A stretch of DNA of 64,000 bases from Neisseriaceae bacterium (GTDB lineage: Bacteria > Pseudomonadota > Gammaproteobacteria > Burkholderiales > Neisseriaceae), in NCBI GenBank assembly GCA_017458185.1, contig JAFTFY010000002.1:62001-126000 (forward strand), read 5' to 3'. The position numbers were made by a program, and so were the translations under genes. The notes under the pieces were generated by a model. That model searched no databases. It was not told where the DNA came from and saw nothing but the letters and a program-made list of their open reading frames with translations. This document shows, one piece after another, positions 17,667 through 26,100 of this stretch. How positions within the stretch are numbered: position 1 is the stretch's first letter; each line of letters starts with the position of its first letter.

Positions 17667-18911
17667 CTACTTGTACTCCAAATGCCCCACGGTTTCGGCT
17701 AATGCTTGTAAGCGGCGTTCGGATTTTTCCACAAAGGGATTGCTTGTATCCCAAGCGTAGCCTGCGAGAATGGACGAAATCATACGGCTGATTTCGGGTG
17801 TTCGGTTGTCGGCAAAAATAGCGTCTTGGAAACCGCCGTCATACCAGCCATTTACATAAGTGCGAAACGCATTTACGCCTATCATCAGTGGGTCGGCAAA
17901 TTCGGTTTGCCAATCAACCGCTGTGCCGCTTAATTGTTTGTCTAACACATCTGCTGCTAATTTGGCAGAATGTAAGGCAATGGTTACGCCGCTGGAAAAT
18001 ACGGGGTCTAAAAATTCGGACGCATTGCCAAGCAAGGCAAAATGTTTGCCAATCAAGGACTTAACATTTGCCGAATAGCCACGAATATTACGGTATGGCA
18101 CTTCGTTATCCCAAACCGTGTCTTTCAAAATGCGTTTTAACATCGGCACTTCGGAAACAAATTTTTTCAAAATGGTTTCCGAGTCCCCAATGCCTGCAAA
18201 TCTTTCAGGCAGCCCTACCACGCCCAAAGAAGTGCGATTATCGGCAAACGGAATCAACCAAATCCACACATCACGATAAGTGGAATGCGTGGAAATCAAG
18301 ATTTTTTCGCGTTCGAAAGATGGGTCGGTAATGTTGTCGTCAATATGCGTAAAATGGGCTTCACGCACGGGCAAGTGGGACGGCAATTCCAAATCCAATA
18401 ATCGTGGCAACAATCTGCCATAGCCTGACGCGTCCAACACAAATTTGGCTTGCAACTGATACGGTTCATTGTTTTCCTGTTCAACCGACAAAATCGCTTC
18501 ATCGCCGCTGTTATCAAACGCCGTTACGGTATGTCCATAACGCACGGTAACGCCTTGTTTTTCGGCTTCGTCAATCAAAATTTTATCGAAAATGCCACGG
18601 CGAACTTGGTAAGTGGTACCTGGTCCTGGTGAAAATTTATCCGTAAAATCAAAGTAAGTATAGCGACTGCCCCAAGTGAAAGCCGCACCGTTTTTAAACT
18701 GGAATGTGGGTTCATTTTCAACCGCAGGTAAAAAGCCCGCTTCGTCCAAAATTTCCATACAATGCGGCAAAAGACTTTCGCCAATCACAAAACGCGGAAA
18801 ATGCTGTTTTTCCAAAACACACACACGCCAACCTTTTTTATACAGCAAGGCAGCAGCAGAAGAGCCAGACGGACCCGCACCAATAATGGCAACATCAAAT
18901 TGTTCGCTCAT
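17667..18911 (-). CDS. FAD-dependent oxidoreductase, halogenase/geranylgeranyl-reductase-like
   Basis: This is a 414-residue flavoprotein. The dinucleotide-binding GAGPSGSSAA is at residues 11-20, a second Gly-rich LLGNASEFLDPVFSSG block near 290, and LDASGYGRLLP near 160. The pattern fits the broad p-hydroxybenzoate-hydroxylase/tryptophan-halogenase superfamily. The substrate is not deducible. A Trp-x-Trp-x-x-Ile-Pro stretch (WIWLIPF, about 217-223) resembles the conserved WxWxIP signature of flavin-dependent halogenases, but no other support for halogenation was found. Upstream, two tandem copies of the palindrome ATAAATTTAT (19054-19074) could be an operator. It appears to be monocistronic. 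Confidence 0.8.
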   Translation of the reverse strand: MSEQFDVAIIGAGPSGSSAAALLYKKGWRVCVLEKQHFPRFVIGESLLPHCMEILDEAGFLPAVENEPTFQFKNGAAFTWGSRYTYFDFTDKFSPGPGTTYQVRRGIFDKILIDEAEKQGVTVRYGHTVTAFDNSGDEAILSVEQENNEPYQLQAKFVLDASGYGRLLPRLLDLELPSHLPVREAHFTHIDDNITDPSFEREKILISTHSTYRDVWIWLIPFADNRTSLGVVGLPERFAGIGDSETILKKFVSEVPMLKRILKDTVWDNEVPYRNIRGYSANVKSLIGKHFALLGNASEFLDPVFSSGVTIALHSAKLAADVLDKQLSGTAVDWQTEFADPLMIGVNAFRTYVNGWYDGGFQDAIFADNRTPEISRMISSILAGYAWDTSNPFVEKSERRLQALAETVGHLEYK

Positions 18912-19053
18912 TTTATTTTATCTCCATAAAAAAACACTTTTCAGGCAGCCTGAAAGATGTTGATGATACCGAAAGATACAATAAAAAACTTTTATTTAAG
19001 TCAAATGATATAAAAAATAAACGATTGTTGCTTGCTAAAACTTTTTTATCAAC

Positions 19054-19074
19054 ATAAATTTATGATAAATTTAT
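19054..19074. promoter_or_regulatory. Tandem ATAAATTTAT palindromes (possible operator)
   Basis: Two perfect 10-base palindromes are separated by one G, about 145 bases upstream of the oxidoreductase start in an otherwise gene-free AT-rich stretch (18960-19190). Confidence 0.4.
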
Positions 19075-19195
19075 TATAAAACATATAGTTATAAAATAAA
19101 TTTTGGTAAAAATTTTTTAAGTACTTGTTTTTTGAAAAACGAAAATCGCTGAATTTTTAATTCAATACGAGATGAGATATTTTGTTTTTTCATTT

Positions 19196-19362
19196 CTCAC
19201 AAAGACACGGAGAACACGGAGAATAATTCAAAACAGTCACAGGCAATGAGCCGCAGACAGTATCAATAATACGGCAAGGCGAAATAACGCATGAGTGTTT
19301 TGAAGTTGTTTGACTATATAAACACTTAACCTTACGCTCCGTGTTCTCCGTGTCTTTGTGAG
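19196..19362. mobile_element. 167-bp element with 26-bp perfect inverted repeats enclosing a Correia-like core
   Basis: The left arm (19196-19221, starting CTCACAAAGACACGG) and the right arm (19337-19362, ending GTCTTTGTGAG) are perfect reverse complements. The core (19222-19320) contains GCCGCAGACAGTA, ATACGGCAAGGCGAA and an end reading GTTGTTTGACTATA. These match the order of blocks in Neisseria Correia repeat-enclosed elements. It is non-coding. Confidence 0.75.
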
Positions 19363-19419
19363 AGATAATAAAAAACCGTTGTGAAGAACAAAATAATATT
19401 TTTTCAGGCAGCCTGAAAA

Positions 19420-20250
19420 TTACGCTTCGCCCACTTTCTGCACAATTAAAATATGCAGGCGGCGGTGATCGACTCGGGCGACAGCGAATTGCCAGCCGTC
19501 AATCTGCACCTTTTCGCCGCGTTCGGGCAGGCGGTCTAACTCCGCCAACACCAAGCCGCCTACGGTATCCACTTCTTCGTTGCTAAAATCAGTTTGAAAA
19601 AATTCATTAAATTCAACAATTTCCGTAACCGCATTCACACGAAAGCGTTTGCCGTCAATCGGCAGAATATTTTTGGTTTCATCGCTGTCGAACTCATCTT
19701 CAATTTCGCCGACAATCGCTTCCAAAATATCTTCAAACGAAATCATGCCCGAAATGCCGCCGTATTCATCGACAACCATCGCCAAGTGAATATGGTTGTT
19801 GCGAAACTCTTTTAATAGAATATTCAAAGGCTTACTTTCAGGCACAAATGTGGCAGGACGAAGGAGCGATTGAAAATCTACTTTTTCAGGGTGCCTGCAA
19901 AACCGTAGCAAATCTTTGGCGTGAAGAATGCCTAAAACTTCATCACGATCGCCGCCGATAACGGGCAAGCGAGAATGAGCGGTATCAATCACATAATCAA
20001 TGATTTTTTCGGGACTGTCGTCCATTTTTGCCACATTCATTTGCGCACGCGGCACCATAGCGTCTCGCACTTCTAAATCGGCAAACGCCAAAACCCGTTC
20101 TAATAAATCGGCAGTGTCTTTATTGACCACGCCATTGTCTTCGGCAGACCGCAACAGCCGCAAAACTTCCGCAGAAGATTCGGGTGCGTCCGATACAATG
20201 CGGTGAAACAAGCGTTCAAAAAACGAAGGCTTACTCTCGTCAGAGTCCAT
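19420..20250 (-). CDS. corC: CBS-domain transporter-associated protein CorC
   Basis: This is a 276-residue cytosolic protein with two CBS domains (about residues 65-185, including VPRAQMNV and VVDEYGGISGMISFEDILE) and a C-terminal CorC_HlyC domain (about 200-276). Such proteins are linked to magnesium and cobalt efflux. It lacks the membrane domain of CNNM-type relatives, so it is the short CorC/YbeX form. The start overlaps the ybeY stop (TAATG), consistent with the conserved ybeY-corC operon of gammaproteobacteria and betaproteobacteria. A near-DUS codes for CRHPEK in the first CBS domain. Confidence 0.9.
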   Translation of the reverse strand: MDSDESKPSFFERLFHRIVSDAPESSAEVLRLLRSAEDNGVVNKDTADLLERVLAFADLEVRDAMVPRAQMNVAKMDDSPEKIIDYVIDTAHSRLPVIGGDRDEVLGILHAKDLLRFCRHPEKVDFQSLLRPATFVPESKPLNILLKEFRNNHIHLAMVVDEYGGISGMISFEDILEAIVGEIEDEFDSDETKNILPIDGKRFRVNAVTEIVEFNEFFQTDFSNEEVDTVGGLVLAELDRLPERGEKVQIDGWQFAVARVDHRRLHILIVQKVGEA

Positions 20251-20732
20251 TAGATTTCCTTGTAAGGATTTTGATAATTTAAGGTTTGCATTATAGCAAT
20301 TTCTGCGGCTTCCATAACTTTTGCGTCTTCATCATCAATATGGTCAAAGCCTGCAATGTGCAGCACGCCGTGAATGGTTAAATGGGCATAATGGGCAATT
20401 AAATCTTTGCCTTGCTCTTTTGCTTCTTTTTCAACCACTTGCGGGCAGATAATTAAATCGCCAAGCAATTTTTCAGGCTGCCTGAAATCATGCCCTAATT
20501 CAAAACTCAACACATTTGTGGCGTAATCTTTGCCACGATATTGCTGATTATAGGCTCGTGCGGCTTCTTCATCGCACACAAGCAAAGAAATTTCCGCTTG
20601 TTTGTTAATAAACAACAAAGCCTGTTTGACCCATTGATAAAACTGCTTTTCTTTGGGTGTGGTGTGTTGTGATTGTTTGGTAAGCGAAAAAAACAATCGT
20701 TGTGGTCTGTATCGGCGTTTGGCGGTTTTCAT
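20250..20732 (-). CDS. ybeY: Endoribonuclease YbeY
   Basis: This is a 160-residue metal-dependent RNase involved in 16S rRNA 3-prime end maturation and ribosome quality control. The zinc motif HGVLHIAGFDH (three His) is present near residues 120-130. A DUS is translated in frame as FRQPEK at about residue 86, between ELGHD and LLGDLIICP, within the conserved core. The N-terminus (KTAKRRYRPQRLFFSL) is basic. The TAATG overlap with corC indicates coupling. The start is supported by family length. Confidence 0.93.
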   Translation of the reverse strand: MKTAKRRYRPQRLFFSLTKQSQHTTPKEKQFYQWVKQALLFINKQAEISLLVCDEEAARAYNQQYRGKDYATNVLSFELGHDFRQPEKLLGDLIICPQVVEKEAKEQGKDLIAHYAHLTIHGVLHIAGFDHIDDEDAKVMEAAEIAIMQTLNYQNPYKEI

Positions 20733-20737
20733 AATGA

Positions 20738-21436
20738 TTATTCTGCTTTCAGGCTGCCTGAAAGTTTTTCTTTAATTAAATTTAATTCTTTTTTATAAGA
20801 ATGGTCGCTATATGCTCTTTCGGCTTGACTGATAATATTATGTAATTCTTCTTCATCAGGACTTTCTTTATCTAATTCGGTAATACCGAATTTCTTTTCA
20901 AATTCTTCCATACTGAATGATTTTGTCTTACCTTTTTTTGCTTCTTTCATTGATTTTTTTAATCTTTTCTTTTCTTTGGCAAGATATTCTTGTTTGTATC
21001 CAAAAAATGATGCTTCCCACATCACATCAGCCATTAAATCATAAATATGGTGTTGTGTTAATGGCGTATCTGCAACAAAAAAGCCCATAATTTCAGACTG
21101 TTTCGTCCATTCATATGCATAACTTTGTGCTTTTTCCCCTTGTTCTAATAATTCATCTAAATAAACCAATGAAAATAATTCTTGGTGTATGTCGTCTTTA
21201 ATATATCGATGAACAAATAATACACCCTGTTTATTATCTTTGGGCGGAGTAATGGTTAAATTTCGCAAGCGTTTTATATATTTGCGTAAATTTTTATGAC
21301 ATACTTTTTTAATTTCACGCACCGTTAAATCTAATTTAACTTTTTTATTATCATATTCGATTGGGTGATGATAAAAATAAGTATCCATCAATTTTTGCGT
21401 ATCTAATTCGTTTAAGTATTGTTGTACGGTTTTCAT
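20738..21436 (-). CDS. Hypothetical soluble protein with DUS-encoded C-terminus
   Basis: This is a 232-residue charged, probably cytosolic protein that I do not recognise with confidence. The N-terminal 60 residues contain a basic helix region (KVCHKNLRKYIKRLRNLTI). A central block includes FVADTPLTQHHIYDLMADVMWEA, and a Lys-rich helix (KKRLKKSMKEAKKGK) lies near 160-180. The last residues KLSGSLKAE come from a DUS that overlaps the 3-prime end. The start is preceded by GAAAGGAATGAATA. It ends 5 bases before ybeY on the same strand, so it may lead that operon. Confidence 0.65.
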   Translation of the reverse strand: MKTVQQYLNELDTQKLMDTYFYHHPIEYDNKKVKLDLTVREIKKVCHKNLRKYIKRLRNLTITPPKDNKQGVLFVHRYIKDDIHQELFSLVYLDELLEQGEKAQSYAYEWTKQSEIMGFFVADTPLTQHHIYDLMADVMWEASFFGYKQEYLAKEKKRLKKSMKEAKKGKTKSFSMEEFEKKFGITELDKESPDEEELHNIISQAERAYSDHSYKKELNLIKEKLSGSLKAE

Positions 21437-21469
21437 TATTCATTCCTTTCTATTGGTTGTATAGAAAAA

Positions 21470-21514
21470 TATTCAGGCTGCCTGAACAATTATTTTTCAG
21501 GCAGCCTGAAAAAT
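21470..21514 (-). terminator. Inverted DUS pair after the Sel1-like gene
   Basis: TTCAGGCTGCCTGAA and TTTCAGGCAGCCTGAAA in opposite orientation, 9 bases apart, can form a long stem. It sits directly after the minus-strand stop at 21516. Confidence 0.6.
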
Positions 21515-21515
21515 A

Positions 21516-22328
21516 TTATTTCATTGCTTTCAACTCTTTTAATCTTTCGCAAGTATTATTTATATCTACAATAGAATAATCATACGAACCTGTCGCTTGT
21601 TCTTTTTGATAATAATTGCAAGACTTTTCTAATAAAGCCAAGCCATTATCATCAATTTTTTCGTTATTCTCTAATTGTTTATCATATTGCAAAAGAAACC
21701 TAAAATAACATGCGTCCCCATAATTTAAGTCGCATGATTTTCTAAATTTTTCAGCAATTATTTCATTATCACTGCTGTTTTTATATGGCACTTCATCTGC
21801 ACTTAACATTGCTTGAATAAAACAAGCCTGCCCATTATTTTTTGCACATTCTTTTTTGGCTAATGCCAAAGTTTTTTGTTTAATCTTTTCTTCATCAGAT
21901 TGAATATATCCTTTATTTGAAATTTGCAAAATATTATAGCAAGCGGCGACATTATTTTTTTTACATGCTTTTTGTAAAATATTTTCTGCTTTATACCAAT
22001 TTTGTTTTGAATTTTCTCCTGCTAATTTATCCATATCTTCATTAGTACCAATACCTAACGAAGATAACACTGCTTCACCTTGACCCATTGTTGTATTTTT
22101 TTGTAAAGCAGAACGATAATACCATTGCAAATATGCTTGAACGGCACAACCTTGTGCATTATTTTTATCGCATTTTTCTCGTGCTTTCTGTTCAAGTTCA
22201 TTAACAGGAACAACATTGGCGATTGATTGAACATTTGTAAAAAGTCTATCAAATAAAACTTCATCTGCAAAAGCAGAAAAATTGAATAAAAACAAACATA
22301 GAAACATTAAAGTTTGTTTCATCATCAT
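21516..22328 (-). CDS. Secreted Cys-rich Sel1/Hcp-like repeat protein
   Basis: This is a 270-residue protein with a signal peptide ending near AFADE (about residue 23). The mature part contains helical repeats, each with a C-x7-C pair: CDKNNAQGC, CKKNNVAAC, CAKNNGQAC and CDLNYGDAC. This is the hallmark of Sel1-like repeats with one disulfide per repeat, as in Helicobacter cysteine-rich proteins. The repeats are irregular and separated by inserts. The likely location is the periplasm or outside the cell. The binding partner is unknown. It is flanked by DUS pairs on both sides; its start is preceded by AAGGAGTATG. Confidence 0.75.
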   Translation of the reverse strand: MMMKQTLMFLCLFLFNFSAFADEVLFDRLFTNVQSIANVVPVNELEQKAREKCDKNNAQGCAVQAYLQWYYRSALQKNTTMGQGEAVLSSLGIGTNEDMDKLAGENSKQNWYKAENILQKACKKNNVAACYNILQISNKGYIQSDEEKIKQKTLALAKKECAKNNGQACFIQAMLSADEVPYKNSSDNEIIAEKFRKSCDLNYGDACYFRFLLQYDKQLENNEKIDDNGLALLEKSCNYYQKEQATGSYDYSIVDINNTCERLKELKAMK

Positions 22329-22342
22329 ACTCCTTAAAAAAG

Positions 22343-22381
22343 TTTTCAGGCTGCCTGAAACTTTTTCAGGCAGCCTGAATA
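22343..22381 (-). terminator. Inverted DUS pair after rho
   Basis: Two DUS copies in opposite orientation, separated by a few T residues, lie directly downstream of the rho stop (22389, minus strand). Confidence 0.6.
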
Positions 22382-22388
22382 TTCAAAA

Positions 22389-23645
22389 TTACCGTTTCAT
22401 CAACTCAAAAAAGTCCGCATTATTTTTTGACTGTTTGAGTTTGTCTTGCAGAAATTCCATCGCTTCCACATCGTCCATTGGGTGTAGGAATTTGCGTAAT
22501 AGCCACATTTTTTGCAACTGGTCGTTGCCAATTAACAACTCTTCACGGCGTGTGCCTGATTTGTTAATGCTAATCGCAGGGAAAACGCGTTTTTCTGCCA
22601 AGCGGCGATCCAAATGCAATTCCATATTGCCTGTGCCTTTGAACTCTTCGTAAATCACATCGTCCATTCTTGAACCTGTTTCCACCAAAGCCGTGGCAAT
22701 AATGGTAAGCGAGCCGCCTTCTTCAATATTGCGAGCCGCACCGAAAAAGCGTTTCGGCTTGTGCAGAGCGTGGGCATCAACACCGCCTGTGAGAATCTTG
22801 CCTGACGCAGGCACGACCGTGTTATACGCCCGTGCCAAGCGTGTGATTGAATCCAGCAGTATCACCACATCTTTTTTGTGTTCCACCAAGCGTTTGGCTT
22901 TTTCGATGACCATTTCGGCAACCTGAACATGGCGGCTAGCAGGTTCGTCAAAGGTTGAAGCCACCACTTCGCCTTTCACCGAACGCACCATTTCGGTAAC
23001 TTCTTCGGGGCGTTCGTCAATCAGCAACACAATCAGTTCAATTTCAGGATAATTTTCTGTCAAGGCGTGGGCAATGTTTTTCAACATAACCGTTTTACCT
23101 GTTTTGGGCGGAGCCACCAACAAAGCGCGTTGCCCTTTGCCAATCGGTGCAACCAAATCAATCGCACGCGAAGTTAAGTTTTCTGCCGCCTTAATATCGC
23201 GTTCCAAAACAAATTGTTGATCAGGAAACAGCGGCGTAAGATTTTCAAATAAAATCTTATGCTTACAAACTTCTGGATCATCACCGTTAATGGTGTCTAA
23301 TTTGGTTAAAGCAAAATAGCGTTCGTTGTCTTTGGGCGTACGCACCGAGCCTTCAATCGTATCGCCCGTGTGCAGATTGAAACGGCGAATTTGATTGGGG
23401 CTGACATAAATATCGTCAGGCGTAGGCAAATAAGAAGTGTCGCCAGAACGCAAAAAGCCAAAGCCGTCTGACAAAATTTCCAAAGTGCCTGTGCCAGTGA
23501 ATGATTCACCGTTCTGCACCATTTTACGCACAATGGCGAACACTAAATCTTGTTTGCGAAAGCGGTTTGCGTTTTCAATACCAAGTGCTTCGGCTTGTTC
23601 CAACAGTTTGGAAATGTGTTGGGTTTGTAATTCAGAAACATGCAT
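22389..23645 (-). CDS. rho: Transcription termination factor Rho
   Basis: This is a 418-residue hexameric RNA helicase that ends transcription. The RNA-binding CSD domain covers about residues 50-115 ([15 protein letters not shown]). The Walker A PPKTGKT (about 178-184), Walker B-like [16 protein letters not shown] and the Q- and R-loop regions ([21 protein letters not shown]) are intact. Length matches the family. A 250-base untranslated stretch (23646-23896) separates it from divergent copA; it contains a DUS at about 23828 and presumably both promoters. Confidence 0.97.
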   Translation of the reverse strand: MHVSELQTQHISKLLEQAEALGIENANRFRKQDLVFAIVRKMVQNGESFTGTGTLEILSDGFGFLRSGDTSYLPTPDDIYVSPNQIRRFNLHTGDTIEGSVRTPKDNERYFALTKLDTINGDDPEVCKHKILFENLTPLFPDQQFVLERDIKAAENLTSRAIDLVAPIGKGQRALLVAPPKTGKTVMLKNIAHALTENYPEIELIVLLIDERPEEVTEMVRSVKGEVVASTFDEPASRHVQVAEMVIEKAKRLVEHKKDVVILLDSITRLARAYNTVVPASGKILTGGVDAHALHKPKRFFGAARNIEEGGSLTIIATALVETGSRMDDVIYEEFKGTGNMELHLDRRLAEKRVFPAISINKSGTRREELLIGNDQLQKMWLLRKFLHPMDDVEAMEFLQDKLKQSKNNADFFELMKR

Positions 23646-23879
23646 AATATGTTGTATTAAAAAAGAAAAATGAAAAGCCGCACAAAAACGACAGCATGGA
23701 AAAAAAAGAATTGCGGGTCGGAATTTTAATTAGAAACGGCACAAAGCCGTGTGCGACAAATGGTGTTTTATTAAAAAAACTTTTGGATTATAAAAGGGAA
23801 TGTTGGGCGTGTCAAGGATTTAAGCGTTTCAGGCAGCCTGAAATTTAATCAACACTATCCATTTATGCTATTCATAATC

Positions 23880-23888
23880 CTGCTATAA
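23880..23888 (+). promoter_or_regulatory. Extended -10 promoter of copA
   Basis: TGCTATAAT matches the extended -10 TGnTATAAT, 42 bases before the copA ATG. No good -35 is visible, as is usual for extended -10 promoters. Confidence 0.65.
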
Positions 23889-23929
23889 TTAACCAATTGT
23901 TCTACTCACATATTCAAGCACACATTAAA

Positions 23930-26074
23930 ATGACGCAAAAAGTTTCTTTTCATATTGATGGTATGTCCTGCCAAGCGTGTGCGGCTCGCATTGAAAAGGT
24001 TTTATCCAAAAAAGAAGCCGTAAGCCGTGCCGAAGTTAATTACGCAGGCGAACGAGCCAGTGTTTGTTTTGATGACACACAAACTAATCCCAAACAAATT
24101 GCCGAGTGGATTGCCGCCGCAGGCTTTCAGGCAGCCTTAATTGAACACAACACGCCTACACCGCAGGCAAAAACGCCTTTTCCTTATTTATCGGCATTGT
24201 CTTGGCTTATTCTGATTCCTTTTTTAATCGGTATGATTGGTATGGCAGTGGGCAAGCATTTTTTGATGATGCCCGCTCCCATTCAATTTGCTTTGGCAAC
24301 TATTGTGCAGTTTATTTCGGGTGCGGTGTTTTATCGTGGGGCGTTTGTGGCACTCAAAAACAAAGCCCCGAATATGGATGTTTTGGTTGCATTAGGCACA
24401 ACGGCGGTTTGGGCGTATTCTGTGTTGATGATGGTCAAAGGCGATTGGCATAATGTGTATTTTGAAGCAAGCGTTATGGTGATTGCTTTGGTTTCTTTGG
24501 GCAAGTATTTGGAATTGCGTGTCAAACGCAACAGTCTCAACAGCATTGCTCTTTTAACGCAATTAGTGCCCAAAGAAGTGGAAGTTTTTCGTCATAACGA
24601 ATGGCGAATTATGCCGCTTACTGATGTGCGTATTAACGATATTGTGCGTGCCAAACAGGGTGAAAAAATCGCCGCAGACGGGCAGGTTGTGGAAGGTGAA
24701 GCCTATTGCGATGAAAGCCATTTAACAGGTGAGCCACAAGCAGTTCATAAAAAAAATCAGGCAAAAGTGTTTGCAGGAGCGTTAGTGGATAACGGCAGTG
24801 TTTCTTATCGCGTTGAAGCGTTAGGCAATGCCACGCTTTTGGGCGATATGATAAAAGCATTAGATGACGCACAAAACAGCAAAGCCCCTGTGGCTCGTTT
24901 GGCAGATATTGTTGCCGCTTGGTTTGTGCCGATTGTGATTGCAGTTGCGGGACTCACCTTTTTTATCAATTACAGTGTTTCAGGCAGTCTGAATATGGCA
25001 CTAATGCGTGCGGCGGCAGTGTTGGTGATTGCCTGCCCCTGTGCATTGGGATTAGCCACACCTGCGGCGATTATGGCAGGTATGGGTGTTGCCGCCAAAT
25101 ATGGCATATTATTCAAAGACGCAGCGGCTTTGGAAACTGCGGGCAAAATCGACACGGTTGTGTTTGATAAAACAGGCACGCTCACTGTTGGTAAGCCGCA
25201 AGTTGTGGCTGTAAGATTGCCTGAACAAGGTTTTATTTATAGCGAAGACGATTTTATTCAAGTGGCAGCCAGCATTGAAGCACGCGTGTCGCACCCATTA
25301 GCCACTGCGATTGTTACGTACGCCAAAAGCAAAAATCTGCCCTTTTTAACCGTTAATAATGTGGAAGTGGTATCGGGTTTGGGGGTGAAAGCAAGCGTGG
25401 TGAATTTTGGCGAAGTGAAAATTGGCACACCTGAATTTTGTGGTTTCAGGCTGCCTGAAAGCACTGAACCTGTATGGCAATCGTCTTCGATTGTGGCAAT
25501 TAACATACACAACGAAATCGCACTGTTTGCGATTGCAGACGCATTGCGAGAAGACAGCAAGCAAGCCATTTCCCGTTTGCACGACAAAAACATACACACC
25601 GCCCTTTTTAGTGGCGACAAAGAAAGCAGTGTTACCGCCGTAGCAAATGCTTTAAATATCCAGAAAAAACAAGGCGGTATGTTACCACGCAATAAAGCGG
25701 ACGCTATTATTCAACTGAAAAAACAAGGGCATACGGTTGCTATGGTCGGAGACGGCATTAACGATGCAGCGGCACTCACCGCCGCCGACACAGGTTTTGC
25801 CTTAAAAAGCGGCACCGACATAGCACAACACACCGCCAACGCCACACTGATGAACGGTTCCGCCAATCAAGTGGCAGACGCAGTGATGATTGCCCGCCGC
25901 ACATTGGCGACCATTCGCCAAAATCTATTTTTCGCCTTTATTTACAATATCATCGGCATACCACTTGCCGCAGTCGGCATATTAAGCCCTGCGATTGCAG
26001 GAGCCGCTATGGCAGCCAGTTCGATTTCCGTTTTGGGCAATGCGGTAAGGTTGAAAAGGTTTCGGGTGAAATAA
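23930..26074 (+). CDS. copA: Copper-exporting P1B-type ATPase
   Basis: This is a 714-residue inner-membrane Cu(I) pump. One N-terminal heavy-metal domain carries GMSCQACAAR (Cys14, Cys17). The ion-channel motif is ACPCALGLATP, the phosphorylation site DKTGTLTVGKP, and the hinge GDGINDAAALTAAD. The frame is open from a TTG at 23897, but ATG 23930 starts the HMA domain properly. A DUS is translated as FRLPES in the P/N domain, and a truncated DUS encodes FQAAL just after the HMA domain. It stands alone, divergent from rho. No CueR-type dyad was recognised upstream. Confidence 0.95.
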   Translation: MTQKVSFHIDGMSCQACAARIEKVLSKKEAVSRAEVNYAGERASVCFDDTQTNPKQIAEWIAAAGFQAALIEHNTPTPQAKTPFPYLSALSWLILIPFLIGMIGMAVGKHFLMMPAPIQFALATIVQFISGAVFYRGAFVALKNKAPNMDVLVALGTTAVWAYSVLMMVKGDWHNVYFEASVMVIALVSLGKYLELRVKRNSLNSIALLTQLVPKEVEVFRHNEWRIMPLTDVRINDIVRAKQGEKIAADGQVVEGEAYCDESHLTGEPQAVHKKNQAKVFAGALVDNGSVSYRVEALGNATLLGDMIKALDDAQNSKAPVARLADIVAAWFVPIVIAVAGLTFFINYSVSGSLNMALMRAAAVLVIACPCALGLATPAAIMAGMGVAAKYGILFKDAAALETAGKIDTVVFDKTGTLTVGKPQVVAVRLPEQGFIYSEDDFIQVAASIEARVSHPLATAIVTYAKSKNLPFLTVNNVEVVSGLGVKASVVNFGEVKIGTPEFCGFRLPESTEPVWQSSSIVAINIHNEIALFAIADALREDSKQAISRLHDKNIHTALFSGDKESSVTAVANALNIQKKQGGMLPRNKADAIIQLKKQGHTVAMVGDGINDAAALTAADTGFALKSGTDIAQHTANATLMNGSANQVADAVMIARRTLATIRQNLFFAFIYNIIGIPLAAVGILSPAIAGAAMAASSISVLGNAVRLKRFRVK

Positions 26075-26100
26075 AACGCCGTAATTGAATGCCATTGATT

